DNA of 64,000 nucleotides from Proteromonas lacertae. Its lineage: Eukaryota > Sar > Bigyra > Opalinata > Proteromonadidae. This document shows, in pieces, positions 24,042-36,630 of this stretch (within the stretch, counting starts at the first letter, position 1; each line of letters opens with the position of its first letter). The DNA lies in the NCBI GenBank assembly GCA_002245135.1, contig NGBS01000018.1:1-64000 (forward strand). Direction: 5' to 3'. The translations under genes were made by a program, and so were the position numbers. The notes beneath the pieces were generated by a model that was not told the DNA's origin, ran no database searches, and saw nothing but the letters and a program-made list of their open reading frames with translations.

Positions 24042-24826
24042 TATGAGTAACACAGTGAATATGTCAGAAAATGAAAAGCCTGAACCTATTCAATGGATTG
24101 AAAGTATCACATTGAAATATATTATTTCTCCATAGAGATATTACATTTAGTTAAAGAAGGATTAAAGCCCCACAAAGATGGTATTATAAATTTATTATAT
24201 GTTTGAATAATAGAATATATATTACCATGGGAAGACAGTCGTTTGGGAATATATCAAGAAGAATGTAAAGAGAAAATAATGAATTTATCGTATGTAGAAG
24301 ATAATTTTATAATGAATCCACCAGAAGGAGAGTTTCCAGATTTTGAACTCTCACAAGTAGTAGAAATTGCTACAAAGTTGTGTGAAGAAGATCCAAACCT
24401 CACAAATATGCAATTAAAGCTGATTAGACCATTTAGGCTGAAGGAATATCAATTCTGGAGGAATTATTTCTATAGAGTGAATTTATTAGTTGAAGCATAT
24501 GTTGAAAAAGCTGAAATGAGTAAGTATTGTGAAAATACTGGAGTTCCAGAGAATATACCAATTAAAATACTAACAAAAGAACAGATAAAAAGATAGAAAA
24601 ATCAATATCTGTATAAAATAGAGAATTATATTATTTTAGAAAGAATATGATATTGTAAATGAAATTAGTAAAATGATAGATGATAAAGAGGATAAAACAG
24701 AAGATAACTTCTTGACATTTTCCAATTCACAGTTCTGATGAAGAGATGGATGATGAAGAATTAAATAAACTATTAGAAGAGATTGATACAGATGATGAAG
24801 ACGATGGGAAGAATCAGAAAACGTAA
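24042..24826 (+). CDS. BSD-domain protein
   Basis: Small protein with a BSD domain, a helical fold named for BTF2-like factors, synapse-associated proteins and DOS2 proteins. The core is LCEEDPNLTNMQLKLIRPFRLKEYQFWRNYFYR (about 24390-24480), which ends in the diagnostic FW-x-x-YF. Upstream, introns 24076-24107 (after QWIE, approximate) and 24181-24213 join MSNTVNMSENEKPEPIQ to KILHLVKEGLKPHKDEYILPWEDS, a BSDC1/SYAP-like lead. The acidic tail (SSDEEMDDEELNKLLEEID) is reached only after two single-base slips near 24591 and 24730, so the end at 24826 is less certain. Confidence 0.7.
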
Positions 24827-24978
24827 AACAAACAAAAATCTCATTTATAAGTTTAATTTATTATTTATATTGTTATATGGTATGTAGATAACTGTTGAAA
24901 TTAGGTCTTTTTAAAAAATAGAACATAATAATTAAAAATTAACAATAACACAAAATGAGAAAAATGATTGTCTGTCTA

Positions 24979-25537
24979 TTATTCATCCTCTTCCATAACA
25001 GCTTCTTTCTTTTCGAATTTTTGCTTAATCTTATCATGAATTGTCTTATAGTTTTTGCTTGAAGGTGGAGCAATAAGATCAATGTGTTGTTTAACTTCAA
25101 GTTCAATTTGTTGCTTTCTTCTGTTGTTTAGCAGCTTTCATTCTATTCTTCAAGTACCTCTGTTCTCTAGCTTGTCTAATTTGTTGGATTCTCTTCATAG
25201 CACGAATTGTCTTACCCATTAACTCTCTATTGTATTTTACAGGAGTATGTCGTATTTTTTCAAATTCATATGTGGAATCCTAGTGATTAAATAAAAAAAA
25301 GTTGAAATACAACCCTGAGATCTTTGCCATTAGCTTTACGGAAAGCTTTAGTCCATCTAACTTTTCGTGGATTACGTTTTAGATCAAAATTCTTCCTACA
25401 TTTACTTCTACAAAAATTAAATACCTAGATAAACGTTATAATATGTATAAATATACTTTACAATCATTTCTAACAAAAGTTATTCCATGTCCAGGGTAGA
25501 TTGGCCCTGAACAGAAGTAACATTTCTCAATTCTCAT
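24979..25537 (-). CDS. RLP24, ribosome biogenesis protein of the L24e family
   Basis: Nucleolar/cytoplasmic 60S assembly factor, later replaced by eL24. The start [18 protein letters not shown] and the zinc site C-x2-C...[10 protein letters not shown] are diagnostic, as is [41 protein letters not shown] and a basic C-terminal helix follow. RLP24 is distinguished from eL24 by the DSTYEFEK-type segment. Introns are 25425-25456 and 25280-25313. One base slip near 25130 separates the last part, whose end ([18 protein letters not shown]...EEDE) clearly belongs to the same protein. The start is 125 bp from the divergent start at 25663. Confidence 0.92.
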
Positions 25538-25662
25538 TTTGTGGTTATCGAAAACAAATAAATCTGGTCATCCAAACACAAATAGTTTGAATGATCAAAT
25601 CCTTTGATTTTTATTTTTAAAAATTAGTTCACTTATTCTACTGTAAAATAAATAAAAATAAT

Positions 25663-28600
25663 ATGAGTGGTGGATTAATTCCTTTAAATAGTGGAAAAGT
25701 ATATATAATGTGTATTAATACATTTTTAGAAAAATTCTGGTGGAGATAGTTATACAGATGATTTTTTAGATGAATTATTGTCTGCTGGTATGTATAAAAG
25801 ATTATATAATTGCGTATAGAACCTCCTCCTGTAACAAAAGAAAAGTATTTTCGTTATTTATTTATATTCTAGGTCTAAAAATAAGTATTATGTATTTTAT
25901 GTTTTTTTAGAAAGTCAAAATCACACAAATTAGGAGGTATAACTATAATAATTCAAAATTTGTATAATAGATTCAATGGGAAGTACAAAACATCATCATA
26001 AATCAAAACATAAAAATAGTTCAGTATAATTATTAACAATGTTATGTATAATAATATTAGAAATTCGATTCATCTGAAGATTCATATCCTGCACCACCAG
26101 TAAATAAACCCAAGAAATTTTCAATGCCAGGAGATGGTTTTGATGATGATTTATTTGGATCATTAGGAGCTGATAAACTATTACCAAAGAATAAAAAATC
26201 AATGTCAAATCAACAAGAAGAACCAAATACATACGTATAATATATAATCATAAATAATAATTGAATTTAGGGAGATATAAATCAAAATAAATCACCATTA
26301 GCAGCTACTAATAAGCAATTTAATCCTAAATCTAACAATATAATAGACAGTAGTACAGATTTTGATGATATTTATAAACCAAATCCAAAATCTTCTCCAA
26401 TTCCACAGAATATTCCTGTAAAAAATGAACCTAAAGCAGATTCAAACAGATAATAATAATAGAAATAGAAATGGTGAAGATTATGATAATGATGATGAAA
26501 ATAATAACAATAATCAGGATGAAGATGAGGATTCAGTGAATTTTGACGATGATGATGTAGATATATCATTTTGAATGTGTTATAATAATATTATCTATTG
26601 AAAATATCTTTAATTCATTATTTTTTACATATTAGAAAGTCCAAAGAAGCCAGAAAAACAACCAGAAAAGCCAAAACCAAGTGAAACTAATTCTAGAAAT
26701 AAGAGTAGTACAAAAAATAGTAAGAATAAAGAGTTTGATGATGATGAATTACCACTTTCTAATGATAATAATGAGAATGATGATGATGATGATGATGATG
26801 ATTTACAAATACCAACTATAGTGACAAAACCTCGAATTCAAGCAAGACAAAGCAAAGATAATGATAATAATGATGATAGTAAGAAAAGTACTACAATTAA
26901 TAATTATATTGTCAATAGATATAGATAAGAAGAAAAAGAAAGAAAAGTCAGATAGCATTTATTCAAATGAATCAGATGTATAAACTTATACATAATAATA
27001 ATTATTAGGGTGATATAAGTAAATCAATAGATGATTTATTTACAGAAAATAGACCAAAAAGAGGTGCAAAACCAGCTGGAAGACCAAAAGCTACTGGTAG
27101 AATAGTATGATATATCATTCCATTATATATATTAATTTATAGAAAATACCATCAGTTTTTGCTAATAATCCTTCTGCTGCTGCTCTTCCTTCACCATTTA
27201 CCAATAATCCATCTGCTACTCCTCTTCCTTCACCATTTATGCAACCACCAGCCACCAGCTACCAGCTCCTTCAACTTCACCATTTGCCAATAATCCATCT
27301 GCTACTCCTCTTCCTTCACCTTTTGCACAACCACCAGTACCAGCTCCTTCAGCTTCACCATTTGCCAAATAACCCTTCAGCTGCTTCTCTTCCTTCACCA
27401 TTTATGCAACCACCAGCACCAGCTCCAGCTCCTTCAGCTTCACCATTTGCCAATAATCCATCTGCTACTCCTCTTCCTTCACCATTTATGCACAACCACC
27501 AGTACCAGCTCCTTCAGCTTCTCCAGCACCAGCTCCATCATTAATACCCAATCCAAATCCACTACCAGCAAAAGATGCATCACCAAAGAAAAGAGAAAGA
27601 GAATTATTACAACAAGCAGTAGCAAAACAGAAGGCATTGGAAGAAGAATTAGAAAAGATTAAAGAAGAAAATGCTAAACTGAAGGAAGATTATGAAAATG
27701 TAGAGAAAGAAAGAGATGAATTGAAATCAAAATATGATAAATTAGATGAAAGTAATTCAAATCTTAAAGATGATATGAAAAAAGCAGTTGAAGAAAAAGA
27801 GGACATTGAATTGAAATATGAAACTCTGAGAAAACAAACATCAACTGATATAGAATTACAACTAACAACGCAAAAGAATAAATATGAATCACAACTAGAA
27901 ACAATAAGAGTAGAATGTGAAATGGAAAATAAGAAATTATTAGCTGAAAAAGATGATAAAATCATTGAATTATCAAGTGAATTAAAACAACTGAAGTTAG
28001 ATTTTGACTATTTGAAGAAAACAACAGGAAATACAGAAGATAAATACAAATCAGAAATTGATGAAAAAGAAAAGAAATATAAGAATCAAATCAAAGAATT
28101 AAGTGAGTCTTTAGAAAAGAATAAAGAAGATTATGATGATTATAAGAAGAGAACAGATTTAGAATTATCATTAATGAAAGAAAAACATTCAAAAGAAGTT
28201 CAAAAATTAACAAAAATGAAAGATGATGAAATAGAATCTTTGAGACAAAGACTTCAAGATGTTCAATCAATCGATAAAGTGTTGGAGAAATTACATGATA
28301 ATAGTTCATCCATAAAATCATTATATGAAAGAGTAAATGCAGATAGAGATGAATATGTAAATAAGGTATATATATATATATATATATATATTGTTTATAT
28401 TTTTATATAGCAAGAATTTACTTTAAATGTAAGAGAGAATCTAATCAAAGATTTAGAAACATCATCAATGACTCAAAGAGACAGAATGTTGAAAGAAGCA
28501 AATAGATTACAAGTATATATATTTTATTCATTTATTTATTATTAGGAATTATTGTCATATATGGAACAACGAAATGAAACAATTCAAGTAAAAGAATATG

Positions 28601-29498
28601 AAGATCTCAGAAGACTTCAACAAGAAAATGCAAAATTAACATCACTCCATTCATCTTTAAAAGAAGAATATGATATATTAAGAGAAAGTATAGCAGCAGA
28701 AAAAGGAAAAATAAAAGAAGATAGAATGTTATTCCAAAAAGAAAAAGTAGAACAAGAAGTGTTGATGGCTGATAGAAGAGAAGCATTAGCAGCAAAAGAG
28801 AGAGATTTGGAGTTTGAAAGAACAAATTTATTCAATAAAAAGAAACAATATGAAGAATTAATAGATCGAAATAGAAGATATAAAGATTCATTTGATTTGG
28901 AAATTGAACAAAGAAGAAATGAATTAAATGCAAGAGAAGATTCAGTATTAAGTCAAGAGCATCAGTTGAGATTGAAAATGAATGAAGTTATTAAGAAAGA
29001 GGGCGAAATAGCACGATTAAGGAAAGAATTAGATCATGACAGAAATGAATTTAAACTAACAGCTGAAACTTTTGAGAGAAGAAGTATATATATTGTTTTT
29101 TATATATGATATTAGTGACTGAGAAAGCAAAATGGATTAAATCTAAATCAGACGAAGCTGATAAGGAGAAAGAACAAGCATTGATGTTGAGAAAGAGTAT
29201 TGATGAAAGAGAATTGATGTTGAAAGAAAAAGAAAATGAACTTAGTATAATAACATTATTTATTGTTGTTGAATAGTTCAAAAGCAATATGAAATTTCTA
29301 ATCAATTAGCTCAGTTAGGTCAAGTAAAATATGATTATTATAAATCAAAATCACCCAAAATGATTAATATGGATTTAAATTCAGTAAAACAACAAACTCC
29401 AAAACTTAATTCTTTTCCACTTCCTTCAACCTGAACAACAACCATTTATGAATGATACTTTTAGTAATACTATATCTACTATAAATCCAAATCTTTCA

Positions 29499-29540
<42 letters not shown>

Positions 29541-29730
29541 GTATATTCTCAACCAGCATTTCAACCAATTGAAGTTGTTCAATCACCTCGTCAAAGAAGA
29601 AGAGAAAATGGTGTAGCAAGAAAAATGAGTATATATATTTGTTATTTATGAAATATTGATAGGTTTTCACGATGAATTAAATCTAGCCTTGGAATTAGCT
29701 AGAAATGAAGTAAATAATTACAAAAAATAA
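25663..29730 (+). CDS. Coiled-coil protein, FBF1-like (candidate ciliary transition-fibre protein)
   Basis: Intron-dense gene; exons at the 5' end are as short as about 20 nt. The N-terminal part is acidic and low complexity with a DDDLFGSLGADK motif. A Pro/Ser/Ala-rich repeat region (27165-27545) precedes a long coiled coil (27590-29280). The C-terminal segment, with DRREALAAKERDLEFERTN and a run of heptads, resembles the conserved C-terminus of FBF1, which tethers the basal body to the ciliary membrane and gates IFT entry. FBF1s share the acidic N-terminus plus C-terminal coil layout. Poly-Asn follows (29500-29540), and the protein ends ALELARNEVNNYKK. At least two single-base frame breaks are visible (about 26445 and 27366). 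The coiled coil makes false similarity possible. Confidence 0.45.
27165..27545 (+). repeat. Tandem Pro/Ser/Ala-rich coding repeats
   Basis: Imperfect repeats encode variations of NPSATPLPSPF followed by MQPPAPAPAPSAS, about five times. One unit at about 27366 has an extra A (GCCAAATAACCC against GCCAATAATCC in its siblings), which throws the frame. Repeat-unit variation of this kind is expected to change length between strains. Confidence 0.8.
29500..29540 (+). repeat. AAT microsatellite coding poly-Asn
   Basis: An uninterrupted AAT run of about 13 triplets, in frame, encodes an Asn stretch near the end of the FBF1-like protein, flanked by a few other Asn codons. Confidence 0.8.
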
Positions 29731-29809
29731 ATTATAATATAATTAATTTCATTTATTCTTTAATTCAACAGAAACAATTCTAAAAAGTGATATACATATA
29801 ATTATATTT

Positions 29810-31341
29810 CTAACTAGCTGATCCATCCATACCAAATTCTCTTGTCCATTGTTCATATCTCAACAAATCATCTTTAGAGACAGTTCTCTTCGTTTTAGAA
29901 ATAACATACTCAATATCATTCTATATAAATAACATAATGACAATATACACAATTCACTAGATCATTAATCATTTCAACTTGATTCATCTGTTGTAGATCT
30001 TCATAAGTCTTTAAAATATTTCTTCTTCTCAAATCATTCTCTTCATTGATATTAGCTGGAGTATATGGTCTAAACATCTGATTTACATTATCATAACAGA
30101 AATATCTTGTTTGTTGAATTCTTTTCACAGGTTGCATTGATGCTTCTTTACACATTGTCGTAATATCAGAACCAGAAAATCCATCAGTTGCATCTAAGAA
30201 TCTATCATAACTTTGTGGATTATTTAATATTTCATTTGGTATTCCTTTTAATGAATTATTGAATAATACTCTTCTTGCCTCTTTATCTGGTAATGGAATG
30301 TAAATTCTTTTTTCAAATCTTCTTCTAGCTGCTTTATCTATTTCCCAAGGCTAATTAATATAATAATATATAAAATATAATATATACCATATTAGTTGCT
30401 CCTAATACCAATACTCTTTTACTAATATCACTATTGGATGTTACACCTTGCATTTCTATTAATAATTGAGTTTTAATACGTCTAGAAGCTTCATTTTCAC
30501 CCTATTAATATGAATTATATATATATAAATAGAAATACTTCAGTTCTTTCTGTTGCAATTGAATCAATTTCATCAATAAATATAACAGAAGGTGCTTTCT
30601 TCCTTGCTAATGAGAATAATGATCTAATCATCTTCTCAGATTCACCTTGCCATTTCGAGACTAAATCTGATGAACTAATTGAGAAGAATGAACCTTTAAT
30701 TTGACATGCAACTACTTTAGCTAAATATGACTTACCAGTACCAGGTGGCCCATACAGTAATATACCACTCCAAGGGTGTAAATCACCTGTAAACATGTGA
30801 CCAAATTTAGTTGGCAGTTCAATTGCATCTCTTAGTGCATCTTTAGCTTCTTTTAATCCTGCTACATTGTCCCATGTTAATCCTGATACACTAGCCATAG
30901 CATCTTCCAATTGTTTTTCAAAACCTTCCAATTCTGATGGTTCATTATTATTTCCTGATTGATTTAATGCATTACTACCTTGAGGATTATTAGAGTTAGG
31001 ATATTGTTGTTGTTGTTGTTGTTGTTGTTGGAGTAATTGCGGGGGTGGATCAGTAGGAAATTGGTTTGGATTTACAATATTTGGTATAACACCATTACTC
31101 TTTAGTCTTTCTGCCTTTTTAAGAAACACATCTAAATGTTGCAATGCTACCTCTCCCGATTTAGATTTATCAGCTATTTTAATAGAATAACATAAAATAT
31201 ACACTTTGCTACAATGGCTAGAATTTCACACACTGTAATGTAACAACCACAAGCTGTAGATGGATCACTGTTTACTAACGCATCACCCCATTTTTCTAAT
31301 TTCATAATATGATCCCATTGTCCCATAAACTGTTGTCCCAT
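29810..31341 (-). CDS. VPS4: VPS4, AAA ATPase that disassembles ESCRT-III
   Basis: Recycles ESCRT-III filaments at endosomes and in membrane scission. The model is 466 aa with introns 31174-31202, 30502-30538, 30351-30387 and 29921-29948. An N-terminal MIT-like helical region (from [13 protein letters not shown]) leads into a Gln/Asn-rich linker. The AAA core has [20 protein letters not shown], Walker [13 protein letters not shown], the pore loop SKWQGESEK and Walker [32 protein letters not shown] carries the arginine fingers. The VPS4 oligomerisation end is present ([26 protein letters not shown]). A run of nine Gln codons (about 31005-31031) is species-specific. Confidence 0.96.
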
Positions 31342-31563
31342 TTCAGAAAGAATAAAAAAACAAAATAATCGGGTTTCGGTTATCGGAATATTTACACTAT
31401 ATTCTTTTTCTTTATAATAGCGATATAAAATTACAAAATAAAACCAGAAATAATATTTTGATGAAAATAGGATGAGTAATTCTCGTTTGAAACAATAATT
31501 TCATGTTTTTGGGGTATTTTTCGATAGTTTTTGCTAAAACGGTTATTTTTCTGTTTTTATTAA

Positions 31564-32512
31564 ATGCTTAGCAATAGAAAATTTGTTCAACATGAGGTTG
31601 CTCGACAACAACGAATTTATGAAGAATCTATCAGAAAAGCAAAGCCACATCCAGATATAGCATCATTGGATTTTAATGAACCAATAAAATGTCCAAAGAA
31701 TCGTAGAAAGGAGTTGATGATTGAAAGTATATCAATATATAATTATAGTATAGGAAGAAATAAAGAGATCGAGTTTGAGAATGAAGTGTTACAGAGACAT
31801 CTACTTGATATAAAGAAGCATGAAACTGCCAGAGTATTTATAAATTTGAATTTATTGTTAATAGCCACCAAAGTCACCTATTGGTTTTAAACCCAAGTCT
31901 ATGAATTATACAAGAAGAAAAGCGGAATATGAAAAGATAAACAAAGAGAACGCAATGTTCTTGAAAGAATTACAAAATATTAAACCACAGTATTCTTATA
32001 AAGAAGATATGAAGAATTTTGAATTAACAAAGAAATATTTAGAAGTGTCAAGCGCAAGAGGATATAATCCATATTTAGTAGTACATAAAAAACAACAACA
32101 ACCAAGTCCACGTTCATTACCTCCATTATCAGGAAGAAAAAATGAAAATAGTCAAAATCCTCAACAACCAAAGAAAGACAAATCAAAATCATATAAAAAG
32201 AAAGTGACGAATGGAATTAATACAAAGAAAGAAGAAGATATTAAAGAGAAGAATGAAGAAGTTAAGCAGGAAGAAAATGAAGTAAAAGAAAAAACAGAAA
32301 TAGAAGAAAATAAACAGGAAGAAAGTGAAGTGAATGAAGCTAATGAAAATCCAAATGAAAATAATGAACAAACATCAAAAGAAGAAGGTAAAAATGAAAA
32401 GCCAAGTGAATCTGTGAATGACGAATATAAGGAAGGTGAAAAGCCAGAAACTGATGAGAATGATAATTTTGATGATAAATTTAATGAAGTAAATAAGTTG
32501 CTAAATGAATAA
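31564..32512 (+). CDS. CFAP97/Hemingway-like (KIAA1430 domain) protein
   Basis: Likely cilium-associated protein. The conserved block is RRKAEYEKINKENAMFLKELQNIKP (from about 31913), matching the family's arginine-lysine / E-x-x-x-x-EN-x-x-L pattern. A related pattern (RNKEIEFENEVLQRHLLDI) sits earlier. Introns are 31727-31753 (27 nt, keeps frame, contains no stop) and 31834-31864; the second joins ARPPKSPIGFKPKS to the core. The C-terminal half is Lys/Glu-rich low complexity. It diverges from VPS4 with 222 bp between starts. Family call is moderate because the domain is short. Confidence 0.55.
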
Positions 32513-32984
32513 TAGTGTTTATTTTTTATTTATTTTTATTTTAGGGGTTTTAGGGGACCAGCCATATTTCATCTACACAAAAGTAAGTAGTAGCACCAAA
32601 ATTAGGCCGTTCCATTTCCCACAGAAATTCATTTGTAACTTTGTACAATGCTCCTAGTCTCAATAGGGGCTTTAGTTTCCTTACTCATTAGTTTGAGGCT
32701 AAAGAAAACAATAGATTACAATTTTAAATAACTTATTTTTTATATGAATTATTTTATGGGATATTGTGAGGCTAAATTTATATTTCTTTTCTAATTAATG
32801 TAGAGGTATGATTTTTTAAAGTATTTAAAACAATAATAAACAACACTTTTGAATAATAGTAAAAATAGTAAAAATAGTTGTATTATGATTCTGTAGAAAG
32901 ATGTGATAACTCATAAAAATGATTAATTAACAACATAATATTTTTCAATTATCATGCAATGCAGTTGTATTTACAAAATTTTAC
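32513..32984. other. Gene-free interval upstream of the duplication
   Basis: No ORF or RNA gene recognised between the CFAP97-like stop and the point where sequence shared with 36631 onward begins. Confidence 0.4.
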
Positions 32985-35900
32985 TTCTCATCTCTTTCTA
33001 CAACACATCAAAAATAGATTTAAAATTTATTATGATCAAGCCAAATGCTTGATGATCCTTTTTGATTGATTTGATTGGCTATTCTCACAATCATTTGAAT
33101 TAATCATAACTCGTTTATTTGGTATTTTCATCTTATTATTATAAATAATTTAGTTTATAGAAAGTGATATGGACTCATTTATAAGTTTGTTTAAGGGTGC
33201 TGATGTAAAAGTGAATTTACATTTTAGTGAAGGTGATGGTTTAAATTACCGTATATCAAACAAATGCATGGAAAAAAAAGTGTATTTTACTGAAGATGCA
33301 CCAGATGAAGTAGTTTGTTATGGTTGTTGTAAGAAGGTTGATAACATTAAGGATGATGATCCGAGAATTATTATTTCTAAAAGTGGTATTCAGTTTAAGG
33401 GGAATCCTACAGAAGCATCGAATGAAGTCTCAAAGATGTTTAAGAAAGATGACTATTATTATATCATATTTGATATGAAGAAGAGGGAAATATCAATTCA
33501 ACTGCATGATAAAGACAATATGTCATTAAAATTGTGTAGTGTTATATACAGTGGCATTCCAGAAGTAGTTTATCCTTTTACCAATTTGTTATTTAATACT
33601 GTTGAAGGTGACGATGATGATACTTCACAACAATTATCAAAAATATCAAGTGGTATGAGTAGTTATCTAGCTAGTTATAAAAGAATGAGAAAACCAAGTG
33701 TTGTGTTTGGTGGTGATAATAATAAAAGAATGAAGTTAGAAGAAGATAGTTTTGTGAAGATAATGAACAGTTTAGTAGAAGACACTGATGTAGATTTTTT
33801 AAGATTTAAAGATGATAGTGTTAAAGTTTTTCAATTTCCTAAAAGAATGATTTTAACGAGAGATTGTTATAAAGTTATGTATGAAGATATTATCAAAATA
33901 ATGAGATTCATCAGTTATCCAACAGTTGTTATAAGAGGACAACCTGGTATAGGTAAAACAAGTTTTTTGTATTACCTATTACATTGTTTAAAGACAAGAG
34001 ATGATTATAGATATCATGATAGAGATAAAACAATAGAAAGAAAAATAAAAGGTATATATATAGTAAAGGGAAAGAAGAATGGTAGTAAAACTGATAAAGT
34101 AGTATATGAACTTGACCAAAAAACCCAAAAAGTATCTATTAAGAAAAATCCAAACTTGAGTAATGTTACAGAATCAATAATAATAGTTGATACTTATAGT
34201 GGTGAATTTAATCCAAATAATATCGTAATTTCCATTAGTTCTCCAGATGAACATAATATTGAAGAATACACAAATAGAGATGATCCAATAAAATTATATT
34301 TTGAAACATTAAGTTATGAAGAATTAGAAAAATGGTTTGATAAATGTATAGATATTGACAGAGATAAAAAATTTAAAGATATTTGTGAAGCTTATGGTAA
34401 TATTCCAAGACAAATTTACTTTCATCATTTATATAAAAAGAATTATGGTAGAGATTATTGGAAATATTATGTGAAATTAATAGATAGTGTAGTTGGTACA
34501 ATTGGTTATAATAATTTTGTTGGTAATTATATGAAAGAAAGTCAATTAACCAAAAATAATGGATTATCGAATATAATATTAAGATATGATTATAAAAAAG
34601 AAATGAATGTGGTATTAGGTCATGAAGTATTAGTACCAAAAGATCATTTAAAATTCATATCTGAAAAAGTTGAAAAATACATAGTGTGTAAATTCTATCC
34701 TCCTAAAAATGAATCTGAATATGATGAAATATGTGATTATTATGAACAACTTAATAATGATATAAGAAGAAAAGAAAATGAGTTAAAAAGAATGAATAAT
34801 GTTAAAGAAAAGGAATTTACCCAAAAAGAAATAGCAAAAGATAAAGTAATGAAGAGAATTGCAATGAAGCAAATGATATCATATGAATTGAGTATGGAAA
34901 TAATAAAATTGAATGTAAAAGAAGATAAGAAATTTATGTTAAACTATGAAAAGCCAATCTCATTTAGTCATCCTGATGGTGGAAAACATTATGTTTATAT
35001 TATATTGGATGAAAATAATTATTTTGATTTAATAATGAATGGAATATTTATAAAGATATTCTTAGATGATGATGAATTATCAATTGATGAAAGAAGAATA
35101 ACAGAATCAATCAAAGTATAAATAATCTATATTTATATAATATAATATAATAGGAATATAATAAATGTAAAGAATGTCAAATTAAGTGTTGTTTTTTAAA
35201 TGAAAAGAGAACACAGATCTTTCCAAATAATGTAAAACCAAAACCAAAAGGTAAAACTAATGAAAATAGTAATGTTAAAAAAACAAAAAGTAATGATGAA
35301 GATGATGTATTTACTGATATAAATGATAAAAGTCTTTATTTAATGAGAAAATGTTTTTATTCAATTTTGAATCTTATTTGTCCTGAAGATATAGATATAT
35401 CTTATCCACATCAAAAGAACTATTTAATATTTGGACAAACTGGAATAGGAAAATCAATATTAGCGAATGTTATAAAAGAATATATTCATGAAAAAAGGAA
35501 TGGAGTAGTTAAAATAAAACATAAAAATAAAAATGGAAAGAGAATAGAAGGTTATAATGAAGATAAAATAGACAGAGATTATATAATAATTAGTGATGGA
35601 GGTGTAATTGGTGAAGATGATTATGGTGATGCAAAAATGATAATATTATTAGCTGATCCATCTGATGAAAAGTTTAAGACATTTGAGAGTAAGAGATGTC
35701 CTCTGGTGATGTATATACCTCCATTTACAAAAGAAGAAGTAGAAGACGTAATAATTCTAGAAAATCCTAAATATAATATACCTACAAAACATTTTTTAAA
35801 TAGATCTGAATTAAGAGAAGGTTTAACAGCATTATCTGGAGATATAAAGGGTTATGAAAAAAGAAAAGATTTATATAGAAAGAATTATGAATATTATGGA

Positions 35901-36424
35901 GGTGTAATTGGAAATATAGAATGTGATGAAGAAACAATAAAAAGTAAGCTTAATGAAATGAAGAAAGAAAATAAATTAGAAAATATAATTAATGGAATTA
36001 ATGTATGTTCTCTTTCAAAAGGTAAATATAACAAAGTATTAATATATGAAACATGTGAAGAAGATGTTACTGAATCTAATCATTTGATATTTATATCTGA
36101 AACAATTCAACAAATGGCAAAGAAAATCTTATTCAAAAATAATTGAAAAGAAGATTTCACTATATGAAAAATATAAATAATTGAATTGGTTATTTGAGTT
36201 AAGGTTTAAAAATTAAATCAAGCCAAATAATAAAATCATTTTAAAAAACTACTGTAAATACAGGCTGGTTCCATTTGCCAATATAACGTCTAAACACGTT
36301 TATAGATTTAGTTGGAGTTGCTATTACACTACAAATATAACTGATATTATATACCTCATCGATATTTTCGCATTTAAAGGTAATTTACTAACTTCACACA
36401 CATCTCTTGTTGGTGGGAATTTAT
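32985..36424. repeat. Direct duplication, copy A
   Basis: Bases 32985-33171 (promoter to start codon) match 36631-36819. Bases 33685-36424 match 36847-39582 almost exactly. The stretch 33172-33684 is present only in copy A. The unit carries a two-NTPase gene plus the 3' end of ridA on the other strand. Confidence 0.9.
33169..36146 (+). CDS. SPRY-like plus tandem Crinkler/RHS-like P-loop NTPase protein, copy A
   Basis: A 979-aa protein once the 38-nt intron 35116-35153 is removed; unspliced, it would look like two genes. Residues 1-145 resemble a SPRY domain (DYYYIIFDMKKREISIQLHD... GIPEVVYPFTNL). NTPase 1 starts with FPKRMILTRDCYKVMYEDI and has P-loop GQPGIGKT (257-264), then IIIVDTYSG and LSYEELEKWF. 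The preceding F-x-x-R lead, GxPGIGKTxFLYYLL and an eEL block are the hallmarks of Crinkler/RHS-type STAND-like ATPases. NTPase 2 has P-loop GQTGIGKS (743-750), DYIIISDGG, MIILLADPSDEKF and FTKEEVEDVI. No nuclease or kinase effector domain is recognised. Function unknown; the family includes secreted effectors and intragenomic-conflict proteins. Confidence 0.75.
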
Positions 36425-36470
36425 GGTGTTTTTCGAATTTTGTTAAGTCAGATATTGTTCTTAATACCTT
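36241..36470 (-). pseudogene. ridA 3'-end fragment carried in the duplication
   Basis: Minus-strand sequence identical to the last exons of ridA (PPTRDVCEVSKLPLNAKI, and the same terminal intron and tail to a stop at 36241). Upstream it jumps directly to ISDLTKFE, missing the NEIYKKY codons and the 32-nt intron present in ridA at 39589-39620. There is no 5' part of the gene, so it cannot make RidA. It marks the duplication boundary. Confidence 0.85.
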
Positions 36471-36630
36471 TATTGAGATATAGTCATGAAAGAGGTATAA
36501 ATGGTATAATTCGATGGATATTGAAAGATAAAAATGAACAAACAAACAAACAAGAAAGAGATAATTATTATAATAAGTATTATTTCTTTCCTTTTTGTAG
36601 AATCATTTGATAAAAACAACATAATATTAT

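Noticed and set aside
25309-25317. ACAACCCTG as another hAT end
   Set aside because: It lies at an RLP24 exon-intron junction and is explained by coding sequence; no further match to the element.
28607-28835. Antisense ORFs over coiled-coil, Ser-rich and LRR regions
   Set aside because: They are low-complexity mirror frames of clear coding sequence with no family similarity.
33040-33052. TCAAGCCAAA as a general promoter motif
   Set aside because: Seen at about 33038, 36220, 39377, 43453 and 59302, but in mixed orientation and positions (two of these are duplicated 3' flanks), so not enough to support a regulatory call.
35343-36146. Second NTPase frame as a separate gene
   Set aside because: A 38-nt GTATAA...TAG intron at 35116-35153 joins it in frame to the upstream ORF, and the linker between is fully open. 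Copy B has the same intron.
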